From Microbacterium ureisolvens (GTDB lineage Bacteria; Actinomycetota; Actinomycetes; Actinomycetales; Microbacteriaceae), in NCBI RefSeq assembly GCF_015278315.1, contig NZ_JADIJE010000002.1, positions 186,001-250,000 on the forward strand: a stretch of DNA of 64,000 bases, given 5' to 3'. The notes beneath the pieces were generated by a model. The model was not told the origin of the DNA. It worked only from the letters and a program-made list of their open reading frames with translations, and made no database searches. The translations under genes and the position numbers were made by a program. This document shows, in pieces, positions 25,933 through 34,721 of the stretch. How positions within the stretch are numbered: the first letter of the stretch is position 1; every line of letters begins with the position of its first letter.

Positions 25933-26774
25933 AAAGACTCCGCATCGAGCACCAGACCGGCTTCAGCTACCAGGGCGACGTGACCGCCTCGTACAACGAG
26001 GCCCGCATGCTGCCCGGCTCCACCGACAGCCAGTTCGTGCTGAACTCGTCGCTCGACATCGAGCCGTCGACCTCGGTCAACCAGTACGTCGACTACTTCG
26101 GCACGCGCGTCGCCGCGTTCGACGTGCTCTCGCCCCACTCGTCGCTGACGATCACGGCGCGCTCGCTCGTCGAGGTGCGCCCGCGGCCGCTCGAGCACAT
26201 CGACGTCACGTGGGACGCGCTCGCGCGCGAGGCAGGGCGCTCGCTCGAGACGGTCGAGCAGCTCTCGCAGACGCGCCGCACGACGCCGCATCCGGAGGTC
26301 GCCGAGCTCGCCCGCTCGATCGCCGCCCAGCACGACCACCCTGGTCGCGCCGCGCACGCGATCGCGGTCGCCATCGGCGACGCCGTCGAGTACATGCACG
26401 GCATCACCGGCGTGCACTCGACCGCGTCGGAGGCGTGGGAGGCCCGCAAGGGCGTCTGCCAGGACATGGCCCACATCGCGCTGGGCGCCCTCCGCGAGGT
26501 CGGCATCCCCGCGCGGTACGTCTCGGGGTACCTGCACCCGCGCCCTTCCGCCGAGGTGGGCGTCGCCGTGACGGGTGAGTCGCACGCGTGGGTCGAGTGG
26601 TTCGCGGGAGAGTGGCAGGGCTTCGACCCCACGAACAACATCGAGATCGGCGACCGCCACGTGCTCGTCGGCCGCGGCCGCGATTACGGCGACGTGCCGC
26701 CGCTGCGCGGCGTGTACGCCGGCCCGTTCAAGAGCAACCTGCACGTCAAGGTGACCATCACCCGCGAGGTCTGA
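25929..26774 (+). CDS. Transglutaminase-like cysteine protease
   Basis: Protein of 281 residues with an N-terminal beta region (about 1-85, the bacterial transglutaminase N domain) and a papain-like transglutaminase core. The triad is visible: Cys177 in GVCQDMAH, His219 in ESHAWVEW and Asp233 in GFDPTNN. In bacteria such proteins usually act as peptidases or amide-bond exchangers rather than cross-linkers. It is the last gene of the ATP-grasp/alpha-E operon. No signal peptide is seen, so it should work in the cytoplasm. The substrate is unknown. Confidence 0.92.
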   Translation: MKRLRIEHQTGFSYQGDVTASYNEARMLPGSTDSQFVLNSSLDIEPSTSVNQYVDYFGTRVAAFDVLSPHSSLTITARSLVEVRPRPLEHIDVTWDALAREAGRSLETVEQLSQTRRTTPHPEVAELARSIAAQHDHPGRAAHAIAVAIGDAVEYMHGITGVHSTASEAWEARKGVCQDMAHIALGALREVGIPARYVSGYLHPRPSAEVGVAVTGESHAWVEWFAGEWQGFDPTNNIEIGDRHVLVGRGRDYGDVPPLRGVYAGPFKSNLHVKVTITREV

Positions 26775-26828
26775 CGCGCGGCGCCGGCCGGCGGCGGCCG
26801 CCGATCCTGGAGGGACGGATGCCGCGCC

Positions 26829-28439
26829 TCAGGCGGGCTCGGCGGCTTCGACCTCGTCGGCCGGATCCTCCTGCGGCCTCGCACCGGCGCCGAGCGACAG
26901 CGTGGCGAGGAGGCCGACGGTGAGGAACCCGGCCGCCGCGAAGCTCGCGTACTTCGTGCCGTCGGAGAAGGCCGCCTTCGCATCCTCGGCGAACTGCTCC
27001 GTCTGCGGCGACTGCTCCAGGCCGGCGATCGACCCGCCCGCGCTGTCGACGACGGACGACACGAGCTGGTCGCGCTCCTCGGCCGGAAGACCGCGGTCGT
27101 CCAGCGTCGCGCTGAGCACCGACGCGGTGGTCGAGAACAGGATCGTGCCGAGGATGGCGATGCCGAGCGCCGCTCCGAGCTGTCGGGCCGTGGACTGCGT
27201 GCCCGACGCCTGGCCGCCCTCGGCGGGCGGCACGTCGGCGAGCACGACGCCGGTCAGCTGGGCCGTCGCCAGGCCCACGCCGAATCCGTAGATGAACAGC
27301 GCGGGGATCAACGGCGCCCACGAGGCATCCGGTGCGATCAGGAACCCGACCGCCGCGACGCCGACGATCTCGGCGACGATGCCCGCGCGCACGATCCAGA
27401 CCGGAGCCACCCGGCTGCTCAGCGCGCCCGCGAGGCCGCTCGCGGCGAACGACCCGATGGCCAGCGCGAGCAGGATGAGCCCCGTCTGGACGGCCTCGAA
27501 CCCGAGCACGAACTGCAGCCACAGCGGCAGGGCGAGGATGAGCCCGAATTCGCCGAGCGACACCACCATCGCCGCGATGTTTCCGTTGCGGAACGAGGGG
27601 ATGCGGAACAGCCCGAACGCGATCACGGTGGGCTTGCCGGCGCGGCGGCGATGCAGACCCCACGCGATGAACGCCGCGATCCCGAGCGCGCCGACGAGGA
27701 ACGCGACCGCCACGGGGGAGAGATCCCACGGCCAGGTCCAGTCGCCGATCGTCAGCGCCTTTTCGGTCCACAGCCAGCCGTAGGTGCGGCCCTCGATCAA
27801 GCCGAAGACGATGGCGCCGACGCTCACGACCGACAGGAGAGCGCCCACTCCGTCGATCGAGTCGGCGTCGCCGCGGGACTCGTCGACGGTCAGCAGCACT
27901 CCGACGACGATCGCGATGCCCAGCGGCACGTTGATGAGGAACGCCCAGTGCCACGAGAACTCCGTCGTCAGCCACCCGCCGAGCAGCGGGCCGACGGCCG
28001 CCATCCCGCCGATGGTCGAGCCCCACACCGCGAAGGCGATGGCACGCTCCCGGCCGCGGAAGGTCGCGTTGAGGAGAGACAGCGTCGTCGGCAGCATCAT
28101 CGCGCCGCCGACGCCCTGCACCAGGCGGGCGCCGATGAGGAACCCGCCGGTCGTGGCGAGTGCCGCCCCGACGGAGGCGAGGGTGAAGATCACGACGCCG
28201 ACGAGCAGCATCCGCCTGCGCCCCACGCGGTCGGCGAGACTGCCGAACACCAGCAGCAGCGAGGCGAACACGAGCGTGTACGCCTCCTGCACCCACTGCA
28301 CCTCGCTGGAGGTGATGCCGAGGTCGTCGACGATCGCCGGGATGGCGACGTTGACGATCGTGGAGTCGACGATGATGAGCGCGACGGCGACGCTGATGAA
28401 GACCAGCCCCGCCCACCGGCGGCGTGAACCCGTGACCAT
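26829..28439 (-). CDS. DHA2-type multidrug efflux transporter
   Basis: Major facilitator superfamily protein of 536 residues with 14 predicted helices, of the EmrB/QacA drug:H+ antiporter type. The family motif D1-like region (VDSTIVNVAIPAI) is in helix 1 and the motif A loop (GSLADRVGRRRMLL) follows helix 2. The C-terminal tail is acidic. The ATG at 28439 has no ribosome binding site; the minus-strand TAGATA (28455-28450) could be a -10 giving an almost leaderless message, and it sits inside a palindrome. No regulator gene is adjacent. Exported substrates cannot be predicted. Confidence 0.9.
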   Translation of the reverse strand: MVTGSRRRWAGLVFISVAVALIIVDSTIVNVAIPAIVDDLGITSSEVQWVQEAYTLVFASLLLVFGSLADRVGRRRMLLVGVVIFTLASVGAALATTGGFLIGARLVQGVGGAMMLPTTLSLLNATFRGRERAIAFAVWGSTIGGMAAVGPLLGGWLTTEFSWHWAFLINVPLGIAIVVGVLLTVDESRGDADSIDGVGALLSVVSVGAIVFGLIEGRTYGWLWTEKALTIGDWTWPWDLSPVAVAFLVGALGIAAFIAWGLHRRRAGKPTVIAFGLFRIPSFRNGNIAAMVVSLGEFGLILALPLWLQFVLGFEAVQTGLILLALAIGSFAASGLAGALSSRVAPVWIVRAGIVAEIVGVAAVGFLIAPDASWAPLIPALFIYGFGVGLATAQLTGVVLADVPPAEGGQASGTQSTARQLGAALGIAILGTILFSTTASVLSATLDDRGLPAEERDQLVSSVVDSAGGSIAGLEQSPQTEQFAEDAKAAFSDGTKYASFAAAGFLTVGLLATLSLGAGARPQEDPADEVEAAEPA

Positions 28440-28442
28440 ATT

Positions 28443-28457
28443 GCTAGCTTATCTAGC
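28443..28457. promoter_or_regulatory. Palindromic operator candidate upstream of the exporter
   Basis: GCTAG-CTTAT-CTAGC is a perfect 5-bp inverted repeat that covers the likely -10 of the exporter gene, a position suited to repression by an unlinked TetR- or MarR-type regulator. Confidence 0.5.
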
Positions 28458-28500
28458 GATCTGACTCACAGGCGCGACGTCGAGCGTCGCGCGTTCTCGG

Positions 28501-28644
28501 TCAGGCCGGCGGGTTGTCGGGGTCGAGCGTCTCGAGCATGTCCTCCTCGACGGCGTTGTCGGCCTCGAGCTGCTCCTCGGTGGTCTCGTCTCCGCCCACG
28601 GGGTTGTCGCCGGTCGGGGTCTCGTCTTCTCGCCGTTCGTCCAT
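28501..28644 (-). CDS. Small acidic protein, 47 residues
   Basis: A short open frame, MDERREDETPTGDNPVG at the start and TLDPDNPPA at the end, with about one third Asp plus Glu and no hydrophobic stretch. It uses the same GC-rich third positions as real neighbours and its end (LDPDNPPA) looks like small acidic proteins I have seen in other Microbacteriaceae, which is why I call it a gene. It has no known function and is probably disordered. It lies between the exporter and the GH3 promoter. Confidence 0.55.
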   Translation of the reverse strand: MDERREDETPTGDNPVGGDETTEEQLEADNAVEEDMLETLDPDNPPA

Positions 28645-28733
28645 GAGACACACGCTAAACCCGCACGGATGCCTCGGGGCCGGGTTCCGTGGACCGAGTG
28701 AGCCGCGGATCGAAACTCGGTCCCGCCGTTCTC

Positions 28734-28794
28734 TTGACTCGCTCGTCCGAAAATGTAACCGTAGAGCGGTCTACAGAATGTAGAGCGGTCTACA
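28734..28794 (+). promoter_or_regulatory. GH3 promoter with two LacI-type operators
   Basis: TTGACT (28734-28739) is a -35; TAACCG (28756-28761) is a plausible -10. The 15-base sequence GTAGAGCGGTCTACA occurs at 28761-28775 and 28780-28794, exactly 19 bp apart. Extended to 16 bases (28779-28794) it is a palindrome with seven of eight pairs and the central CG of LacI operators. Confidence 0.7.
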
Positions 28795-28822
28795 GGCCGC
28801 TCCTCGATGGAGAGGATCGACG

Positions 28823-31084
28823 ATGACGTTGTTCGAGAACGGCCGGAGGACGCGCGGGGCACGCGTGCGCCGACGGACGACCGCCCTGCTGCTGGGAGCG
28901 ACACTGGTGGCCACGGGAGCGGTGGTCGCGGTCGCCGCGCCCGCTGCGGCGGAGGACTGCTCCAGCGTCCCATGGATGGACACCGCGAAGTCCGCCGACG
29001 AGCGCACGCGGGCGCTGCTGGGCGCGAGCTCGCAGCACCAGAAGTACCGCTGGCTCGTCGAGCAGCCCGCGAACAGCCCCGCGCGCACGACCTGGAACCC
29101 CGGGTTCCCGGGCGAGGCGCCCGTCGTCTACCCGGCGCAGGTGCCCTGCACGCCGGAGGTCATCTACGCCAACGGACCCGACGGCGTGTACCGCTCTGCG
29201 GGAACGACCGCGTGGCCCGGCCCGATCGCGGTGGCGGCGACGTGGAACCTCGAGCTCGGCGAGCAGAAGGCGGTCGCGCACGGCGCGGAGTCGTTCGACA
29301 AGCGCAGCGCAGTCATCCTCGGACCGGGCATCGCCTCGGGGCGCACGCCCCTCTCGGGCCGCGGCTCGGAATACTTCGGCGAGGACCCCGTGCTGTCGGG
29401 CCTCATGGCGGCGGCGAACGTCCGCGGTCTGGAAGACGGCAACCCCGACAAGCCGGTGATCGCCAACCTCAAGCACTACGTGGCGAACGAGCAGGAGATC
29501 GCACGCGAGGAGAGCTCGTCGAACATGGACGAGCGCACCTTCAAGCAGATCTACGACCTCCCGTACGAGATCGCCGTCCGCAAGAGCGACCCGGGGAGCC
29601 TCATGTGCTCGTATAACCAGGTCAACGGCGTCTACGCGTGCGAGAACGAGATCCTGACGACCAGCCTGCGCGAGGACTACCCCTTCCGGGGCTACGTCAT
29701 GAGCGACTTCGGGTCGGTGCACTCGACGGCTCCGTCACTGAACGCAGGTCTCGACCAGGAGCTGAACCGCCCGGTGTGGTTCACGCCCGCGCGACTGGAC
29801 GCCGCGCTCGCCGCCGGCGAGATCACGCAGCAGCGCATCGACGAGGCCGCCTACCGGGTGGTGCACTCCTACATCGCCGGAGGACTGTTCGATCACCCCG
29901 TGCCGGCGACGCCCGTCGCGAACGTGTCGACGCCGGAGCACAAGGCGCTCGCCCGCGAGATCGCGGAGCAGAGCACCGTGCTGCTCAAGAACGACGGCGC
30001 GCTGCCGCTGGCCGCGGGCGACCTCACCGTGGCTGTCATCGGACAGACCGCGTCCAGCGTCCCGACCGACGGTGTCAGCGCCAAGACCGCGTGCGCGTGG
30101 GACTTCCCGTTCGGCCCTCCCGGGGGCACCGCCCTCAACTGCGACGCGCTGGTCGACCCGCTGACCGCGCTCACCGACCGCGTCGCCCAGGCCGGTGGCG
30201 AGGTCGTCTACGACAACGGCGCGAACGCGGCGCAGGCGGCAGCTGTGGCATCCGCCGCCGACGTCGCGATCGTCTTCGGGCACTACACGATGGGTGAGAC
30301 GCAGGATCTTCCCGACCTGCGGCTCGACGGCAACGGCGATGAGCTGATCGCCGCGGTCGCGGCATCCGCCCCGTCCACCGTCGCAGTGCTGAACGCCGGC
30401 TCCGCCGTCGAGATGCCGTGGATCGACGACGTCGACGCGGTGTTCCACGCGTGGCACTCGGGCGAGCAGTTCGGCCCGGCGCTGGCCAGGCTCGTCTACG
30501 GCGACGTGAACCCGTCGGGCAAGCTGCCGATGACGTTCCCGGTGTCGCTCGAAGACACCCCGACGGCGGGATCGGAGGCGCAGTACCCGGGCGTCCCCGA
30601 CGAGGAGGGCATCCTGCAGGTGGACTACAGCGAGGGCCTGAAGGTGGGATACCGCTGGTACGAGGCCGAGGGCATCGAGCCGCTGTTCGAGTTCGGCCAC
30701 GGCCTGAGCTACACCGAGTTCTCGTACGACAAGGTCACGGTGACCCCGCGCTCCACCACGGGCGACAAGGAGATCCGCGTGCGGTTCAAGCTCACGAACA
30801 CCGGCGACGTCGCCGGCACCGAGGTGGCCCAGGTCTACCTCGAGCTGCCGGACGCGTCGGGTGAGCCGTCGAAGCGCCTGATCGGGTGGGAGCGCGTGAC
30901 GCTCGCGCCGGGGGAGCACCGCAACGTGCAGGTGACCCTCTCGCCCGCGGACCTCGCCGACCTGCACCTGCTCGAGTACTGGGATGCCGCCGCTTCGGCG
31001 TGGACCACCGCCTCGGGCAGCTACACGGTGACCGTCGGCGGCTCGGTCGACGCCGACGCCGCGGCGACGTTCTCGATCCGCTGA
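28823..31084 (+). CDS. Secreted GH3 beta-glycosidase
   Basis: Exported glycoside hydrolase of 753 residues. A long signal peptide with a twin-Arg region and hydrophobic core ends near APAAAED (about residue 41). The GH3 barrel carries nucleophile Asp295 (VMSDFGS); the alpha/beta sandwich domain and a C-terminal fibronectin III-like domain follow. The family includes beta-glucosidases, beta-xylosidases and others; which one applies cannot be read here. It is transcribed with a promoter holding two tandem operators, and a LacI gene follows downstream after a strong terminator. It stands near pectin-sugar loci, so xylo- or gluco-oligosaccharides from plant cell walls are plausible. Confidence 0.88.
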   Translation: MTLFENGRRTRGARVRRRTTALLLGATLVATGAVVAVAAPAAAEDCSSVPWMDTAKSADERTRALLGASSQHQKYRWLVEQPANSPARTTWNPGFPGEAPVVYPAQVPCTPEVIYANGPDGVYRSAGTTAWPGPIAVAATWNLELGEQKAVAHGAESFDKRSAVILGPGIASGRTPLSGRGSEYFGEDPVLSGLMAAANVRGLEDGNPDKPVIANLKHYVANEQEIAREESSSNMDERTFKQIYDLPYEIAVRKSDPGSLMCSYNQVNGVYACENEILTTSLREDYPFRGYVMSDFGSVHSTAPSLNAGLDQELNRPVWFTPARLDAALAAGEITQQRIDEAAYRVVHSYIAGGLFDHPVPATPVANVSTPEHKALAREIAEQSTVLLKNDGALPLAAGDLTVAVIGQTASSVPTDGVSAKTACAWDFPFGPPGGTALNCDALVDPLTALTDRVAQAGGEVVYDNGANAAQAAAVASAADVAIVFGHYTMGETQDLPDLRLDGNGDELIAAVAASAPSTVAVLNAGSAVEMPWIDDVDAVFHAWHSGEQFGPALARLVYGDVNPSGKLPMTFPVSLEDTPTAGSEAQYPGVPDEEGILQVDYSEGLKVGYRWYEAEGIEPLFEFGHGLSYTEFSYDKVTVTPRSTTGDKEIRVRFKLTNTGDVAGTEVAQVYLELPDASGEPSKRLIGWERVTLAPGEHRNVQVTLSPADLADLHLLEYWDAAASAWTTASGSYTVTVGGSVDADAAATFSIR

Positions 31085-31092
31085 AACATGAC

Positions 31093-31132
31093 GCCGGAGG
31101 GGGCGGTGACCCCGTGCACCGCCCCCTCCGGC
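31093..31132 (+). terminator. Strong hairpin terminator after GH3
   Basis: A perfect 16-bp stem (31093-31108 with 31117-31132) with an 8-base loop starts eight bases after the GH3 stop. Confidence 0.85.
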
Positions 31133-31152
31133 ATCGCCATTACCCTCGTCTC

Positions 31153-32160
31153 ATGACTGTCGAGCGGCCGCGTGCGGCGACCATCGAGGACGTCGCTCAG
31201 GCGGCGGGCGTCTCGCGCGCGGCGGTGTCGAAGGTGCTGCGCAACGCCTACGGCGTGAGCGACGCGATGCGCGAGCGCGTGACCGCCGCGATGACCGCGC
31301 TGAACTACCGCCCCCGGATCGCCGCACGTGCGATGCGCGGTCGCACGTACACGCTCGGCATCGAGCTGCCCGACCTCGCGAACCACTTCTTCGCCCGCAT
31401 CGTGCGCGGTGCGACGGGCGCCCTCGAGGGCACGCCGTACCAGCTGATCATCGCCCCCGCCGAGGCAGGTTCCCGCGAGGGGCTTCGTGCGCTCGAGGCG
31501 CTCGTGGATCGCCAGGTGGACGGGCTCATCGCGGTGTCGCCTCGCGTCGACGAGGCGGGCCTGGAGCGGATCTCGGCCTCCGTGCCCGTCGTGATGTTCG
31601 GGCGGCACGACACGTCGGACCGCTACGACGTGGTCGCGGGGGACGACGCGGCCGGGGCGCGGGCGGCGGTGCGGCACCTCCTCGAGCTCGGGCACACGCA
31701 CATCGCCCACCTCACGCTGCCCGAGTCCGACCACGCCGAGCCGTTCCCCCACGGCGTGCGGCTGCGGGAGTACTACGCCGCCATGGCGGCCGCCGGGCTC
31801 GAGGAGCACGCCGTGGTGTGGCGCACCGACGAGGGGGAGGGGATGTCGTACCAGGCCGTGCGGCGCATCCTGCAGGAGGGCACCCCCGTGACCGCGGTGT
31901 TCGCCGCCCACGACGAGCTCGCCTTCGGCGCGATGCGGGCGGCGGCCGAGCTCGGCCGACCGCTCTCGGTCGTCGGCTACGACGACGTGCCGATGGCTTC
32001 GCACCCCGCCCTGGGCCTGACGACAGTGAACCAGCCGGGCGAGGCGATGGGCGCGCGGGCGGTGGAGATGCTCCTCGAGCGCTTCGCCGGGCGCACGGAG
32101 CCCGTGCACGAGGGCTTCGACATCGAGCTGAAGGTGCGCACCTCGACCGCGGCGCCGTGA
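31153..32160 (+). CDS. LacI-family regulator, likely of the GH3 gene
   Basis: LacI/GalR regulator of 335 residues: helix-turn-helix (about 9-35, VSRAAVSKVLRNAYG), hinge and a sugar-binding domain with VVGYDDVP near the C-terminus. TACCCT at 31141-31146 is a -10 six bases before the ATG, so the gene probably makes a leaderless message from its own promoter after the strong terminator. It is the nearest regulator to the duplicated GTAGAGCGGTCTACA operators in front of the GH3 gene and is their best candidate binder. Confidence 0.9.
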   Translation: MTVERPRAATIEDVAQAAGVSRAAVSKVLRNAYGVSDAMRERVTAAMTALNYRPRIAARAMRGRTYTLGIELPDLANHFFARIVRGATGALEGTPYQLIIAPAEAGSREGLRALEALVDRQVDGLIAVSPRVDEAGLERISASVPVVMFGRHDTSDRYDVVAGDDAAGARAAVRHLLELGHTHIAHLTLPESDHAEPFPHGVRLREYYAAMAAAGLEEHAVVWRTDEGEGMSYQAVRRILQEGTPVTAVFAAHDELAFGAMRAAAELGRPLSVVGYDDVPMASHPALGLTTVNQPGEAMGARAVEMLLERFAGRTEPVHEGFDIELKVRTSTAAP

Positions 32161-32177
32161 CCGCGGCCGGCCGGGGG

Positions 32178-33167
32178 TCAGATGCCCGACACCACCGCGT
32201 TGTCGAGCTCGTCGGGGTCGACGCCCGGGCGCTCGCCCTGGTTCGTCAGCAGGACCCACGCGACCCCTGCGGACGGGTGCACCCAGAACTCGGTGCCCGC
32301 CCAGCCCGCGTGGCCGTAGACGTCGCGGTCGATCAGCCCGGGAGCCCGCGTGCGCAGGTTGAACGTGAACCCCCAGTCCTGCCCGCGCTCGGCGGGGTAG
32401 GGCTCCAGTCGGGGGACGTCGCCGGTGAGAGGGCGGCGCATCATCGCCAGCGTCGCCGGCTGCACCACGCCGCCCGTCTCGCCCTGGCCGATGCGCAGGA
32501 GCGCGGAGCCCAGGGCGAGGAGATCCTCGGCGGTGCCGATCATGCCGGCGCCGGGGTTGCGGTGGCTCCCGAACCCGCCCATGTCGAGCCCGAGCCGCTC
32601 CGCATCGACCACCGTGTGCGGGTCGGCGGCGGGGTCGAGCGTGAACCCGGTCGCGCCGAGCGCGGCCGCCCACGCCGCGACGTCGGCATCCCACGTCTGT
32701 CCGGTGGTGTGCCGGACGAGCTCGGCGATGCCGTCGAACGCGACGGTGGAGTAGCGCGAGGCCGAGCCCGCGGCGAAGTCGCGACCGGGCGCGAGGAGCG
32801 CCGCGCGCAGGCCCTCGGCCGGATCGAGCGTGGGCTCGGGGATGCCGGACGTGTGGCTCACCAGGTGACGCAGCCGCACGACGTCGTCGCGTCCGCGGCC
32901 GAAATCGGGGAGCGCGACGGTGAGCGGCGTCTCGGCGGTGAGGAGGCCCCGCTCGATCGCACGCGCCGCCGTGAGACCGGTGAGCACCTTGGTGATCGAG
33001 AACAGCCAGTAGGCATCCTCGACGCGCGCCGGCCGGCCGTTCGTCGCGCCGAACGCGTCGAGCGCCACGACGCCGCCGGCGGTGGCGACGCCGACGACGG
33101 CGGTGGGCAGGCGCCCCTCGTCGACCTGACGTCGCGCCCAGTCGAACGCGGCCCCGTAGCCGGTCAC
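32178..33167 (-). CDS. Serine beta-lactamase-like hydrolase
   Basis: Class C beta-lactamase-fold protein of 329 residues, more likely an esterase or D-amino peptidase than a resistance enzyme. The Ser57-Ile-Thr-Lys60 motif (SxxK), Tyr139 (YST, second motif) and a late HAG motif are present. No signal peptide is seen, so it acts in the cytoplasm. The GTG start overlaps the rhaB stop (GTGA), making it the last gene of the rhamnose operon. Removal of acyl groups from rhamnose oligosaccharides is a reasonable guess from context. Confidence 0.85.
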   Translation of the reverse strand: MTGYGAAFDWARRQVDEGRLPTAVVGVATAGGVVALDAFGATNGRPARVEDAYWLFSITKVLTGLTAARAIERGLLTAETPLTVALPDFGRGRDDVVRLRHLVSHTSGIPEPTLDPAEGLRAALLAPGRDFAAGSASRYSTVAFDGIAELVRHTTGQTWDADVAAWAAALGATGFTLDPAADPHTVVDAERLGLDMGGFGSHRNPGAGMIGTAEDLLALGSALLRIGQGETGGVVQPATLAMMRRPLTGDVPRLEPYPAERGQDWGFTFNLRTRAPGLIDRDVYGHAGWAGTEFWVHPSAGVAWVLLTNQGERPGVDPDELDNAVVSGI

Positions 33168-34585
33168 GAGCGCGGCTCGTACCGCTCGGGAGAGACGGAT
33201 GCCGCGACCACGCGCCGCAGGTCCTCGAGGGTCGCGTCGGGCCCGAACCAGCCGTGCGCGCGCCCCTGCACGAGAACGTTGCCCAGTGCGGTCGCCTCGA
33301 CGGGCCCGGCGAGGACCGGCAGCCCGGAGCGGTCGGCGGTCGCCTGGCAGAGCAGCCGGTTGAGGGCGCCGCCGCCCACGATGTGGATCACGTCGATGTC
33401 GCGGCCGGTCAGTCGCGCGGCCGTGGCCACCGCGTCGGCGAACGCCTGCGCGATGCTCTCCACGATCGTGCGCGCGAAGGCCTCGCGGGTGGCCGGCACC
33501 GCCGCGCCCGCCTCGCCGAGCACCGCTGCGATGCGCGCGGGCATGTCACCGGGCGCCGAGAGGCGCGGGTCGTTGGCGTCGAACAGCGGGATGTCGCCGG
33601 TGACGGCGGCTGCGGCATCCAGCAGTCCCGGAAGATCGATCGCGGCGCCGTCCTCGGCCTCCCACGTGCGCACGGCCTCGCTGAGCAGCCACAGGCCGGT
33701 GACGTTGTGGAGGAAGCGCACACGGCCGTCGACGCCGCCCTCGTTCGTGAAGTTGGCCTCGCGCGCAGCGTCGCTGACGACGGGCTCGTCGAGCTCGACG
33801 CCCACCAGGCCCCACGTGCCGCACGAGATGTACGCCGCGTCGGGGGTGCTGAGCGGCACCGCGACGACGGCGGAGGCCGTGTCGTGCGAGCCGACCGCGA
33901 TGACCTCGAGCGGGGCGCCCACGCGCTCGCGCGCCTCGCCGTGCAGCGTGCCGAGCACGTCACCCGGGTCGACGAGCGGAGGGAGGACGGATGCCGGGAT
34001 CCCGAGCCGCGCCGCGAGCTCGAGGTCCCACTCGCCCGTGGCGACGTCCACGAGCCCCGTCGTCGAGGCGTTCGTCCGCTCGGCGAACCGGGCGCCGGTG
34101 AGCAGGAACGCCACGAGGTCGGGGATGAGGAGCGAGACCTCGGCGTCGCCCAGGCGCTCTTCGACCGCGTACTGGTACAGCGTGTTGAAGGGGAGGAACT
34201 GCAGGCCGTTGCGACGGTACAGCTCCTCGAACGGCGCCTCGCCGTGCACGGCCTCGACGCCGCGGGCGGTGCGCTCATCGCGGTAGTGGAAGGGCTCGTC
34301 CAGCAGTTCCCCGGCGTGGACGAGGCCGTAGTCGACGGCCCACGAGTCGATGCCGATGCTCGCGATGCCGGGCTCGCGGCGCAGCGCCTCGGTGAGCCCC
34401 TCCACGATGTGCCGGTACAGCGCCGTGAAGTCCCAGTGCAGTCCGCCGTCGGGCCCGGGGACGGGACCGTTGGGGAACCGCGCGACCTGCTCGAGGCGCA
34501 GCATCCGCTCGTCCACGTACCCGAGCATGACGCGCCCGCTGGTGGCGCCGAGGTCGACCGCTGCGACGACGCCGCCGGAGGTCAT
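33164..34585 (-). CDS. rhaB: L-rhamnulokinase
   Basis: FGGY-family kinase of 473 residues that phosphorylates L-rhamnulose to L-rhamnulose-1-phosphate with ATP. The N-terminal AVDLGATSGRVML phosphate-binding strand, the IDSWAVDYG substrate region and the HIVGGGALNRLLCQ motif near residue 395 are typical of RhaB. It is encoded downstream of the rhaEW fusion, 136 bp away across a repeat-bearing gap, and overlaps the following hydrolase gene by four bases. The product is the substrate of RhaEW. Confidence 0.95.
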   Translation of the reverse strand: MTSGGVVAAVDLGATSGRVMLGYVDERMLRLEQVARFPNGPVPGPDGGLHWDFTALYRHIVEGLTEALRREPGIASIGIDSWAVDYGLVHAGELLDEPFHYRDERTARGVEAVHGEAPFEELYRRNGLQFLPFNTLYQYAVEERLGDAEVSLLIPDLVAFLLTGARFAERTNASTTGLVDVATGEWDLELAARLGIPASVLPPLVDPGDVLGTLHGEARERVGAPLEVIAVGSHDTASAVVAVPLSTPDAAYISCGTWGLVGVELDEPVVSDAAREANFTNEGGVDGRVRFLHNVTGLWLLSEAVRTWEAEDGAAIDLPGLLDAAAAVTGDIPLFDANDPRLSAPGDMPARIAAVLGEAGAAVPATREAFARTIVESIAQAFADAVATAARLTGRDIDVIHIVGGGALNRLLCQATADRSGLPVLAGPVEATALGNVLVQGRAHGWFGPDATLEDLRRVVAASVSPERYEPRS

Positions 34586-34617
34586 CGTGCGACCCCGGTC
34601 GTGCGACGCCGGTCGGT

Positions 34618-34701
34618 CGTCGAGATCGCGGTTTCTCGTCGAGCGACCACGCCGTCGGCGCCCACAACGTGCTGTCTCGACGAGATCGCGGTTTCTCGAC
34701 G
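34618..34701. repeat. Paired REP-like sequences between rhaEW and rhaB
   Basis: CGAGATCGCGGTTTCTCG occurs at 34621-34638 and 34681-34698, exactly 60 bp apart, each flanked by TCGTCGAG/TCGACGAG-type arms that can form a hairpin (CGAGA with TCTCG). The look is that of a dispersed palindromic element of Microbacteriaceae. Confidence 0.7.
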
Positions 34702-34721
34702 AGGTGCGGATGTGGAGGCCG

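Noticed and set aside
28449..28973. 174-residue minus-strand frame upstream of GH3
   Set aside because: It covers the GH3 promoter and start and is Arg/Ser-rich without domain features; the small acidic frame at 28501-28644 has better coding character.
32178..33167. Beta-lactam resistance gene
   Set aside because: There is no export signal, and the gene is coupled to rhaB; the fold is shared by many esterases and peptidases.
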